Origin: an uncultured Actinomycetes bacterium
GTDB lineage: Bacteria > Actinomycetota > Thermoleophilia > Miltoncostaeales > Miltoncostaeaceae
DNA: 11,933 nucleotides
Direction: 5' to 3'
Assembly (NCBI GenBank): GCA_903866425.1
Contig: CAIPNN010000175.1
Location: 1-11,933, forward strand
The position numbers and the translations under genes were made by a program. Every line of letters starts with the position of its first letter. Position 1 is the stretch's first letter. The notes under the pieces are model-generated. The model worked only from the letters and a program-made list of their open reading frames with translations. It was not told where the DNA came from and did no database searches. Shown in pieces: positions 1-7,103 of this stretch.

Positions 1-1
1 G

Positions 2-670
2 ATCGTCGATGACGAGGAGGCCGTGCGAACCGCGGTGCGTCGGGCCCTCGTCCTTGCCGGCTACGACGTGGAGCTGGCGGCCAACGGCGAGGAGGCGCTG
101 TCGCTGCTCGCCGAGCGTGCGCCCGATGCCATCGTGCTCGACGTGCTCATGCCGGGCGTCGACGGCATCGAGGTGTGCAAGCGCCTGCGCGCCGCGGGCG
201 ACCATACCCCGGTACTCATGCTCACCGCACGCGATGCCGTGGGCGACCGCGTGGCGGGCCTCGACGCCGGTGCCGACGACTACATGGTCAAGCCCTTCGC
301 GCTGCAGGAACTGCAGGCACGCCTGCGCGCACTGCTTCGACGCAGCGGCAACAACGGCACGGACGATGCCGCTGCGCTGCGCTTCGACGACCTCACCCTC
401 GACGTCGCCGGCCATGCCGCCGATCGTGGCGGCCGCCAGATCGAACTCACCCGCACGGAGTTCCTGCTGCTCGAGCTCTTCATGCGCAACCCGCGCGTCG
501 TGCTTACCCGGTCAGTCATCCACGAGCGTGTGTGGGGCTACGACTTCGGCCCCGCCTCCAACTCACTGGGCGTGTACATCGGCTACCTGCGTCGCAAGAT
601 CGAGGAGGACGGCGGCTCGCGGCTCATCCACACCATCCGTGGCGTGGGCTACGTGCTGAGGGAGCCGTGA
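2..670 (+). CDS. OmpR/PhoB-family response regulator (5' partial)
   Basis: DNA-binding response regulator, the cytoplasmic output partner of the adjacent histidine kinase. The frame is open from the window edge and begins IVDDEEAV, the acidic Mg-binding motif of a receiver domain, so the true start lies just upstream; the in-frame GTG at 23 is internal. The 222 visible residues hold a receiver domain (about 1-110) with the phospho-acceptor Asp at fragment residue 47 (VLDVLMPG), the switch Thr at 75 (MLTAR) and the conserved Lys at 97 (MVKPF). A winged-helix DNA-binding domain follows (about 120-222), with the typical LTRTEFLLLELF, YIGYLRRKIE and IRGVGYVL segments. The stop overlaps the kinase start (GTGA), which indicates translational coupling. 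It resembles the MprA-like actinobacterial group; the stimulus and targets cannot be read from the sequence. Family assignment is firm. Confidence 0.96.
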   Translation: MVDDEEAVRTAVRRALVLAGYDVELAANGEEALSLLAERAPDAIVLDVLMPGVDGIEVCKRLRAAGDHTPVLMLTARDAVGDRVAGLDAGADDYMVKPFALQELQARLRALLRRSGNNGTDDAAALRFDDLTLDVAGHAADRGGRQIELTRTEFLLLELFMRNPRVVLTRSVIHERVWGYDFGPASNSLGVYIGYLRRKIEEDGGSRLIHTIRGVGYVLREP

Positions 671-2016
671 GCCTGCGCCGGCGTCTGGCCATCGGCGCGG
701 CCATCGCCGTGGCCCTGGCCGTGGCAGCCGCATCGCTGTCGGCGTACCTGGTCACACGCACCCGCCTGCTCGGCGATGTGGATGCCGGCCTGCAGCAGCA
801 GATCACCCGCGTGCTCCGCGATGGCAACCTCACTGGCGTGAGCGGCGGGCCGCCGCCCGGCCGCGATCGGCGCCCCGGCAACCGCTTCGGGGGCCCACAG
901 TTCTATTCGCAGGCCATCACCACCACCGGCACGGCAACGACCCCCGATGGCGGGCAGCCCGTGCTGCCGGTGACCGATCGTGACAGGGCGGTTGCTGCCG
1001 GCACGGAGGCGGCGTACTTCTGGGATGCCGAGGTGCGCGGCGTTGCGCTGCGCGGCATCACCGCGCCTGCGGGGGCGGGCGTGGCCGTGGAACTCGCCCG
1101 TCCGGTGGATGAGGTGCAATCGGTGCTCTCAGGCCTCGGCATCATCCTGCTCATCGTCACCGGTGCCGGGATCGCACTGGGTGGCGGCCTCGCGTGGTTC
1201 ATCACCGGACGTGCGCTTCGCCCGGTCACCGATTTCACCGCCGAGACCGAGGGGCTGGCCGAGGCAGGCGACCTTTCCCGCCGCCTGCCCGAAACGGGCG
1301 ACGATGAGATCGGGCGCCTGGCCCACGTGTTCAACGGCACGCTCGATCAGCTGGAGGCATCCGCCGACGCCCAGCGGCGCCTGGTGGCCGACGCGTCACA
1401 CGAACTGCGCACCCCGCTTGCGTCGCTGCGGGCAAACATCGAAGTACTGCAGCAACCGGGGGCACTGCCACCCGAGGATCACGAGGCCCTGCTGCGCGAC
1501 GTGGTGGAGCAGACCGACGAGCTCTCCGCGCTGGTCACCGACATCATGCACGCGGGCGAGACCACCGCGATGCCCGACGAAGTGCAGGATGTCCGCCTCG
1601 ACGAAATCACCAGTGCCGCCATCGAGCGCATTCAGCGCCTGCACCCGGGCACAACCGTGCTGCAGGACCTGTCAATCACGGTGGTCGACGGCGTGCCTGA
1701 GCGTCTCAACCGTCTGGTGGCAAACCTGCTCGACAACGCCGTGAAATGGTCGCCGGCCGGCCGGCCGATTGAGGTGCGCCTGCACGACCGGGTGCTCACC
1801 GTGCGCGACCACGGCCCCGGCTTCACCGATGCCGACCTGCCGCATGTGTTCGAGCGCTTCTACCGGTCAACGGAATCGCGCGGCATGCCGGGGTCGGGCC
1901 TCGGGCTCTCGATCGTGCGCCAGGTGGCCGACATGCACGACGCCACCGCGATGGCCGGCAACGCCGACGGTGGTGGCGCGATCATGACCATCACCTTCCC
2001 TGCGCTCTCCGAATAG
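667..2016 (+). CDS. Two-component sensor histidine kinase (HAMP, HisKA, HATPase_c)
   Basis: Membrane sensor kinase that should autophosphorylate on His and pass the phosphate to the upstream regulator. The GTG at 667 is chosen because it overlaps the regulator stop by 4 bp and directly precedes a short basic stretch (SLRRRL) and membrane segment 1 (about residues 8-29). An extracytoplasmic loop of about 125 residues follows, with a Gly/Pro/Arg-rich patch near 58-80. Membrane segment 2 is at about 155-180 and a HAMP linker at about 180-232. The phospho-acceptor is His245 in DASHELRTPLASL. The ATP-binding domain shows the N box (LLDNAVKWSP, Asn357), G1 (DHGPGF, 381-386), F box (FERFYR, from 395) and G2 (GSGLGL, 409-414). 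At 449 aa it is a normal length for an MprB-like kinase. All catalytic motifs are intact; the ligand is unknown. Confidence 0.96.
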   Translation: MSLRRRLAIGAAIAVALAVAAASLSAYLVTRTRLLGDVDAGLQQQITRVLRDGNLTGVSGGPPPGRDRRPGNRFGGPQFYSQAITTTGTATTPDGGQPVLPVTDRDRAVAAGTEAAYFWDAEVRGVALRGITAPAGAGVAVELARPVDEVQSVLSGLGIILLIVTGAGIALGGGLAWFITGRALRPVTDFTAETEGLAEAGDLSRRLPETGDDEIGRLAHVFNGTLDQLEASADAQRRLVADASHELRTPLASLRANIEVLQQPGALPPEDHEALLRDVVEQTDELSALVTDIMHAGETTAMPDEVQDVRLDEITSAAIERIQRLHPGTTVLQDLSITVVDGVPERLNRLVANLLDNAVKWSPAGRPIEVRLHDRVLTVRDHGPGFTDADLPHVFERFYRSTESRGMPGSGLGLSIVRQVADMHDATAMAGNADGGGAIMTITFPALSE

Positions 2017-2028
2017 CGCGTTACCGGG

Positions 2029-2057
2029 TTACTCTGAACTGATTGACCCCGTAGCAT
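2029..2057 (+). promoter_or_regulatory. Probable leaderless promoter of the 318-aa hypothetical gene
   Basis: A -35-like TTACTC (2029-2034) and a -10-like TAGCAT (2052-2057, matching the actinobacterial TAnnnT pattern) are separated by 17 bp. The -10 ends 7 bp before the ATG at 2065, so transcription would begin at or next to the start codon. No Shine-Dalgarno sequence precedes that ATG. The arrangement is the usual one for leaderless actinobacterial mRNAs; the -35 is a weak match. Confidence 0.5.
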
Positions 2058-2064
2058 TCGGCCT

Positions 2065-3021
2065 ATGAACCTCACCGACGCCCGTAATGCCCGCCAAGAG
2101 GCCTCCGACCGCATCGGCGGCCGCGATGCCCGCGTACTGGAGCCCTCTCCACCCGCTGTTGACGACAACGGTGGCTGGATGGCGGACGACCCGCTGCAGC
2201 CCGCGTCCGGCGTCGCCGTGTCGCCGTTCGGCCCCGGCCCCACGTGGACCGAGGTGGCGGCTGGTGACGACGCCCTGGGCGCATGGTGCGACGAGCGCTG
2301 GCTGCGTGCTGGCCGTCGCCTGAGCGCCCCGCCGGCATCGCTCGGCCCCACGCGCCTCGACCTGCACCGCCTGGCCATGTACGCCGTGGCCGCGGCGCGC
2401 ATTGACGCCAACGGATACATGGGCCTGCGCTGGACCCTCGGCGGCTACGGCACGCCGTTCTTCGGCGCCGACCGGCAGGTGCGCGTGGTGGGCGATCAGA
2501 TCGTCATCCAGGATGGCGACGCGGTGCAGGTGCAGCCGATCACCACGCTGACCGCAGCCGAGGCCTTCATCGGGGCCCCACTCGCCCGCTTTGCCGAGGA
2601 TCAGTACGACGTGCCGCCGCTCGGCGACGTGGACGAGCAGCTGCAGGTCGACCCGGCCGCCGCCGCGTGGCTCGGCGACTGGTTCGCCCTCGGCACCTCG
2701 GTGCTTGAGGAACTTCGCCTCGATGCCCCCGATGCTGACGCCACGCGCGTACAGCTGTGGCCGGAGCACTTCGACGTGGCAATCGAACTCGGTGACGGTG
2801 ATGCAGGCCTTCGGGCGAGTATCGGATTTTCACCGGGCGACGACAACCACGCCGACCCCTACGTGTACCTGGCCCCGTGGTCCGGCGTGCCGGACGACCC
2901 GTTCTTCAACGCGACTGGCTTCAAGGGCGCCGAGCTGCACGTGAGCGACGTGGTGGCCGCCGATGACCCGCGTGCAGTGACCCTTGCGTTCATCCGCGAG
3001 GGTCGAGCACTCCTCGGATAG
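2065..3021 (+). CDS. Conserved hypothetical protein, 318 aa
   Basis: Soluble-looking acidic protein with no signal peptide or membrane segment. I do not recognise a named domain. The first 90 or so residues are Asp/Gly/Pro-rich and look poorly ordered. The likely core begins with RLDLHRLAMYAVAAAR and continues through GLRWTLGGYGTPFFG, a beta-rich VRVVGDQIVIQDGD stretch, an Ala/Leu-rich helical part, LWPEHFDVAIELG (from about 231) and SPGDDNHADPYVYLAPW (about 256-272). The last two blocks look like conserved family signatures; from memory similar unnamed proteins are common in actinobacteria, but I cannot verify that here. Start at the ATG at 2065 fits the promoter 7 bp upstream. The gene lies 48 bp after the kinase and has its own promoter candidate, so it need not be part of the two-component operon. 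Function unknown. Confidence 0.85.
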   Translation: MNLTDARNARQEASDRIGGRDARVLEPSPPAVDDNGGWMADDPLQPASGVAVSPFGPGPTWTEVAAGDDALGAWCDERWLRAGRRLSAPPASLGPTRLDLHRLAMYAVAAARIDANGYMGLRWTLGGYGTPFFGADRQVRVVGDQIVIQDGDAVQVQPITTLTAAEAFIGAPLARFAEDQYDVPPLGDVDEQLQVDPAAAAWLGDWFALGTSVLEELRLDAPDADATRVQLWPEHFDVAIELGDGDAGLRASIGFSPGDDNHADPYVYLAPWSGVPDDPFFNATGFKGAELHVSDVVAADDPRAVTLAFIREGRALLG

Positions 3022-3031
3022 ACCTGCAAAG

Positions 3032-3105
3032 AGCCGAAGCCGGGATTCGAACCCGGGACCCCCTGTTTACAAGACAGGTGCTCTGGCCATCTGAGCTACT
3101 CCGGC
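3032..3105 (-). tRNA. tRNA-Thr (anticodon TGT)
   Basis: Read on the minus strand, a 74-nt cloverleaf can be drawn. The 7-bp acceptor stem is GCCGGAG with CTTCGGC (one G-T wobble) and the discriminator base is U. The D arm is GCTC/GAGC, and the 5-bp anticodon stem CCTGT/ACAGG carries loop CTTGTAA. The variable loop is 5 nt, and the T arm is CCGGG-TTCGAAT-CCCGG. The anticodon in the loop is TGT, reading ACA (Thr). CCA is not encoded: the next genomic bases read CTT. The 5' end is only 8 nt after the stop codon of the universal stress protein gene on the same strand, so co-transcription and processing from that mRNA is possible. The 3' end is 10 nt from the end of the convergent hypothetical gene. 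No repeat of the tRNA 3' end suggests an integration site. Confidence 0.97.
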
Positions 3106-3113
3106 GGGTGGGG

Positions 3114-3560
3114 CTAGTCGACGATCTCCACGGGGATTCCGGCGTGCTTCTCCACCTCTGCGGCAACGTCGGCACCGAAGACCTTGCCGAGGAACGAGTG
3201 GTGCCCCTGCCCCACGACGACCATGGCGCAGTGGTGGTCCTTGGCAGTCTCGACGATGAGGCCGCCGGGCTCGCCGATGGCCCATGCGTAGGTGGCGCTC
3301 TTCACACCGCCGGCGTTCACCTTGTCGCGCGCCTCGTGGAGGGTCTCGTGGAGGTCAGGCAACTCGGGGAACGGTCCCTGCATGGGCGTGCCATCACCCA
3401 GCGTGCCGAAGGCGCGCGGCCCGGTGGGGTCGAGCGGGGCCTCATGCACAGCCAGCACCAGCAGGGGTGCGTGCTTCTCGTGCGCCAGAGCGATCGCGCG
3501 TGTCAGTGCGCGGTCAGCAGACTCAGTGCGCTCGTAGCCGACCAGGATGGGTGCGCTCAT
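3114..3560 (-). CDS. Universal stress protein (UspA family), 148 aa
   Basis: Small cytoplasmic single-domain Usp protein. It starts with the family N-terminus PILVGYERTESADRAL (beta strand, then the start of helix 1), has HAPLLVLAVHE as the second strand, and ends with VVVGQGHHSFLGKVFGADVA and GIPVEIV. The ATP-binding signature of the UspA-like group (G-x2-G-x9-G-[ST]) is only partly kept: the spacing is shorter and the final G-[ST] is GA, so nucleotide binding is uncertain. The ATG at 3560 has a clear ribosome binding site, GAGGAA (3566-3571), 5 nt upstream. The gene follows sigH on the same strand after 131 nt of hairpin-rich DNA and is followed within 8 nt by tRNA-Thr. Its position suggests a stress or stationary-phase role alongside the sigma factor, but that is inference. 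Confidence 0.93.
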   Translation of the reverse strand: MSAPILVGYERTESADRALTRAIALAHEKHAPLLVLAVHEAPLDPTGPRAFGTLGDGTPMQGPFPELPDLHETLHEARDKVNAGGVKSATYAWAIGEPGGLIVETAKDHHCAMVVVGQGHHSFLGKVFGADVAAEVEKHAGIPVEIVD

Positions 3561-3606
3561 TCAGGTTCCTCGGATGATGGGGACGGTGCAGCCGCCACGG
3601 TACCAG

Positions 3607-3639
3607 TCGGGCCACGCCGTGGTGTGCGACGTGGCCCGA
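3607..3639 (-). repeat. Perfect 10-bp inverted repeat upstream of the stress gene
   Basis: TCGGGCCACG (3607-3616) and CGTGGCCCGA (3630-3639) are exact inverted copies around a 13-nt loop. The repeat lies between the sigH stop and the stress-protein start, 47 bp before the ATG. As RNA it would form a stable GC-rich hairpin, but neither strand has a T-run after it, so it is not a canonical intrinsic terminator. It could be a U-less actinobacterial terminator for sigH, an mRNA-stabilising hairpin, or a dimeric operator. Confidence 0.6.
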
Positions 3640-3642
3640 TGA

Positions 3643-3683
3643 GTAAGTCTAAATGTCTACTTGAGGGTGAGACTTACCCTCAA
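3643..3683 (-). terminator. Overlapping alternative hairpins after sigH (possible terminator or attenuator)
   Basis: Two perfect 8-bp inverted repeats share bases and so exclude each other. TTGAGGGT (3661-3668) pairs with ACCCTCAA (3676-3683) across a 7-nt loop. GTAAGTCT (3643-3650) pairs with AGACTTAC (3670-3677) across 19 nt. In the sigH direction the first hairpin starts 8 nt after the stop codon and is followed by a short A/T-rich stretch but not a real T-run. Likely a sigH 3' structure or weak terminator; the alternative pairing is reminiscent of an attenuator for the stress gene. The role is not settled by sequence. Confidence 0.45.
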
Positions 3684-3691
3684 CCTCTGGT

Positions 3692-4354
3692 TTAGAGATC
3701 GAGGACGTTGCGCTCGGCCAAGTGGGTCTCCACCTTGCGCTTCACGCGCTGCAGGGCGTTGTCCACACTTTTCGGGTTGCACTCGAGGCGCTCGGCAACC
3801 TCTTCGTATGAACGTCCCTCGAGGTACATCGCGAGCACCTGGCTCTCGAGCGGACTGAGTACACGACCGAGGCACTCCACCAGGCTCGTGAGCTCCTCGG
3901 TGGAGATGGCCTGGTTGATCGGGTCGGTCACCGGGTCGTCGGGCAGCACGTCCGCGAGGGTGGTCTCCTGCTCCGAGCCGGCGCGGGTGTTGCTGAACGA
4001 CACGTAGGTGTTGAGGGGGCTGTGCTTGTTGCGGGCCGCGGTCTTGATCGCGGTGATGATCTGGCGGGTCACGCACAGCTCGGCAAACGAGCGGAACGAC
4101 GCCTCGCGCTCAGGGCGGTAGTCACGCACGGCCTTGAAGAGGCCGATGAGCCCCTCCTGAATCAGGTCTTCCGAGTCGCCACCGGCCAGGAAGTACGCGC
4201 TGGCCTTGAGGCGCACGAATCCCCGGTACCGGGAGATGATCTGATCCATGGCCTGCTGGTCACCGCCACGCGCGCGGCGGACAAGGCCCTCGTCGACCAC
4301 ATCGACGTAGCCCTGCTGGTCAAGATCGGTAAGCCTCCTGGCGGCGGCACCCAT
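3692..4354 (-). CDS. sigH: RNA polymerase sigma factor, SigH family (sigma-70 superfamily)
   Basis: Alternative sigma factor that directs core RNA polymerase to a dedicated promoter set. The N-terminal helix region carries LVRRARGGDQQAMDQII (25-40). Region 2 (about 45-111) shows DLIQEGLIGLFKAVRDY for core binding and the -10-reading helix SFRSFAELCVTRQIITAIK. Region 4 (about 166-208) shows LSPLESQVLAMYLEGRSYEEVAERL and the helix-turn-helix ECNPKSVDNALQRVKRKV. The 220 aa length matches Bacillus SigH (218 aa), and position after rlmB in the clpC-radA-ispD-cysS cluster is the conserved sigH place. I chose ATG at 4354 because GGGAG (4360-4364) sits 5 nt upstream; an in-frame GTG at 4360 would overlap that site. 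In Bacillus SigH drives stationary-phase, competence and early sporulation genes; its regulon in a probable non-sporulating actinobacterium is unknown. Own promoter and structured leader precede it. Confidence 0.95.
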   Translation of the reverse strand: MGAAARRLTDLDQQGYVDVVDEGLVRRARGGDQQAMDQIISRYRGFVRLKASAYFLAGGDSEDLIQEGLIGLFKAVRDYRPEREASFRSFAELCVTRQIITAIKTAARNKHSPLNTYVSFSNTRAGSEQETTLADVLPDDPVTDPINQAISTEELTSLVECLGRVLSPLESQVLAMYLEGRSYEEVAERLECNPKSVDNALQRVKRKVETHLAERNVLDL

Positions 4355-4368
4355 ATTCACTCCCGGTT

Positions 4369-4450
4369 GGTCAATCGTTCGCGATCAACCCAATCCCTCA
4401 ACCTTCACCTGAGATAAAGGCTGAACCTTCACTCGAAGGTCAGGGATTGG
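4369..4450 (-). promoter_or_regulatory. Structured 5' leader of sigH, candidate RNA switch
   Basis: In the sigH direction the predicted leader (about 4452 to 4355) opens with CCAATCCCT (4442-4450), which pairs perfectly with AGGGATTGG (4390-4398): a 9-bp closing stem. Immediately after is GGTTGATCG (4382-4390), pairing with CGATTGACC (4369-4377) around the loop CGAA, with two G-U pairs. Inside the closing stem one ACCTTC (4435-4440) can pair either with a near GAAGGT (4425-4430, 4-nt loop) or with a far GAAGGT (4401-4406, extending the closing stem). The two are mutually exclusive. The second hairpin ends 4 nt before GGGAG, the ribosome binding site. This could be a riboswitch-like leader, an RNA thermometer or a protein-binding site; I recognise no known class. 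Confidence 0.5.
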
Positions 4451-4461
4451 ATGAGGGATTG
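4391..4461 (-). repeat. Three copies of CAATCCCT around the sigH promoter
   Basis: The 8-mer CAATCCCT occurs at 4391-4398 on the plus strand and at 4442-4449 and 4454-4461 on the minus strand. The two minus-strand copies are direct repeats 12 bp apart. The 4454-4461 copy overlaps the predicted -10 element, and the 4442-4449 copy covers the start of the transcript. This is a plausible operator arrangement for a repressor or autoregulator, or alternatively just the DNA of the leader stem. Confidence 0.5.
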
Positions 4462-4487
4462 ATACCGGTGCCACAAGCGGGTGTCAA
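4459..4487 (-). promoter_or_regulatory. Sigma-70-type promoter of sigH
   Basis: On the minus strand a perfect TTGACA (4482-4487) and TATCAA (4459-4464, continuing as TATCAAT) are spaced by exactly 17 bp. Transcription would start near 4452, giving a leader of roughly 98 nt before the ATG at 4354. It lies in the 147-bp gap after rlmB, so sigH can be expressed independently of the upstream operon. This is the best-matching housekeeping promoter in the window. Confidence 0.75.
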
Positions 4488-4501
4488 CCCCGCGAGGCGA
4501 A

Positions 4502-5235
4502 TTAGTTTCGGCGCACTGCCTCAAATGCCAGTACAGATGCGGCAGTGGAGAGGTTCAGGGACCCCACGCTGCCCCGCATGGGAATGCGCACCAGGTGGTC
4601 ACACACATCCCTCACCCTCGGCCTGAGGCCTGCACCTTCAGCTCCCAGCACGATGACCGAGTGTGCATCCCAGGGGATCTCGCGGTAGTCGGTGCCCTTG
4701 TCGGCATCGGCGCCTGCAGCCCACCGGCCGGCGCCGGCCAGATCGTTGATGAAGGCGACCAGACTGCCCACGCGCGCGATTGGGATGTGCTCAACCGCTC
4801 CAGCAGAGGCCTTGCAGGCAACCGGCGTGATGCCGGGGCTGCCCCGCGTGGGAATGATGAGGCCTGCGCATCCGGCGGCATCGGCCACACGGGCAACGGC
4901 GCCGAGGTTGCGCGGATCCTGCACCTCGTCGAGCACGATCACCGGACCCTCACCCTCAAGTACTGCTTGAGGGTCTGCATACGGGTACTCCTCGGTGAAC
5001 GCCACCATGCCCTGGTGGTCGCCGGTGCCCGTGGCACGCGCCAGCTCCTCGCGATTCTTCACCAGCACGGTGACGCCCTCGAGGTACGGCTCCTCAGCGG
5101 CCTGCTTGAGGGCCCACACCTCGCTCACCGGTCGGCGCCCGGCCAGAATGAGCTCACGCACGGGGTTTCGGCCGTACACGAACACCGGCCCGTCGTCCTC
5201 GTCGCGCTTGCGGCGACGGTCCTTGCCGTAGGTGC

Positions 5236-5239
<4 letters not shown>
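4502..5239 (-). CDS. rlmB: 23S rRNA 2'-O-ribose methyltransferase, RlmB/TrmH (SpoU) family
   Basis: SPOUT-fold methyltransferase using S-adenosylmethionine, likely methylating the 2'-OH of a 23S rRNA guanosine. The first 15 residues are basic and acidic (KDRRRKRDEDD). An RNA-binding N-terminal domain opens with FVYGRNPVRELI (20-31). Three SpoU motifs follow: VLDEVQDPRNLGAVARVADA (102-121), VIVLGAEGAGLRP (195-207) and IPMRGSVGSLNLSTAASVLA (219-238), with all conserved polar residues present. At 245 aa it has the usual length. The GTG start at 5239 overlaps the cysS stop by 4 bp (GTGA). cysS-rlmB is a standard pair in both actinobacteria and Firmicutes. The exact target (RlmB-type G2251 or another position) is assigned by family and context only. 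Confidence 0.93.
4952..4974. repeat. 9-bp inverted repeat inside rlmB
   Basis: ACCCTCAAG (4952-4960) and CTTGAGGGT (4966-4974) are exact inverted copies with a 5-nt loop, encoding part of DPQAVLEG in RlmB. The core TTGAGGGT/ACCCTCAA is the same pair that forms a hairpin after sigH (3661-3683), in the opposite arrangement. The hairpin would form in the mRNA and is unusual within a coding sequence, but may be chance from codon choice. Confidence 0.5.
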
Positions 5240-6632
<1,393 letters not shown>

Positions 6633-6636
<4 letters not shown>

Positions 6637-7103
6637 TCCGCCACCTCCACCAGGGCCACCACCTGGCAGGCAATGCCCTCGCCCCGCCCGGTGAAGCCCA
6701 TCTCGTCGGTCGTTGTCGCATGCACCGACACGGGTGCACCCACCAGCGCGGAGAGCGCCTGCTGCATGGCCTCGCGGTGCGGCCCGATGCGCGGGCGCTC
6801 GCACATGATGATGGCGTGCGCGTTGCAGACCGACGCACCCTCGGCGCGCAGGCGGTCGATCACGTTGGTCACCATGGTGGTACCGGTGACGCCCTCCCAC
6901 TCGGGCGTGCCGGGGAACAACACGCCGATGTCGGGGCCGCCGGTGGCCGCGAGCAGGGCGTCGCACAAGGCGTGGGCCACCACATCGCCGTCGGAATGCC
7001 CCGCGAGCCCCTCGGGGTGCGCAATGGCAACGGTGCCGAGCACCAGCGGTCGCCCGGCCTCAAGCCGGTGGGCATCGGTGCCCATGCCAACCCTCATCCC
7101 CAT
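6633..7103 (-). CDS. ispF: 2-C-methyl-D-erythritol 2,4-cyclodiphosphate synthase
   Basis: MEP-pathway enzyme that cyclises CDP-methylerythritol 2-phosphate with release of CMP; forms a trimer in the cytoplasm. The N-terminus RVGMGTDAHRL supplies the metal ligands Asp10 and His12. GHSDGDVVAHALCDALL (35-51) supplies His44, DIG carries Asp58, and ATTTDEMGFTGRGEG (129-143) is the family C-terminal signature. The middle stretch EGVTGTTMV replaces the KGADS type of other phyla and matches the actinobacterial form. Two starts are possible: ATG at 7103, with AGGTGG 7 nt upstream, or ATG at 7097, which overlaps the preceding stop as ATGA and gives a shorter, family-like start. I keep 7103 (156 aa) for its ribosome binding site. 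It is separated from ispD by a PHP gene. Confidence 0.96.

Noticed and set aside
175..666. The histidine kinase frame is open upstream to 175.
   Set aside because: It overlaps the response-regulator DNA-binding domain; the GTG at 667 with a 4-bp overlap and a following membrane segment is the real start.
3022..3110. tRNA-Thr as an integration site for a mobile element.
   Set aside because: No direct repeat of the tRNA 3' end, no integrase, and ordinary genes on both sides.
4353..4361. AGTGAATAT on the minus strand at the sigH start resembles the -10 of Bacillus SigH promoters.
   Set aside because: Transcription from it would start inside the coding sequence, and the matching -35 upstream is poor in sequence and spacing. 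Best explained as the ribosome binding site and start region.
6637..6966. The cysS frame stays open upstream, suggesting a fused N-terminal extension.
   Set aside because: The region is ispF in another frame, the extra residues are Arg/His-rich without a domain, and ATG at 6636 gives a standard CysRS N-terminus.
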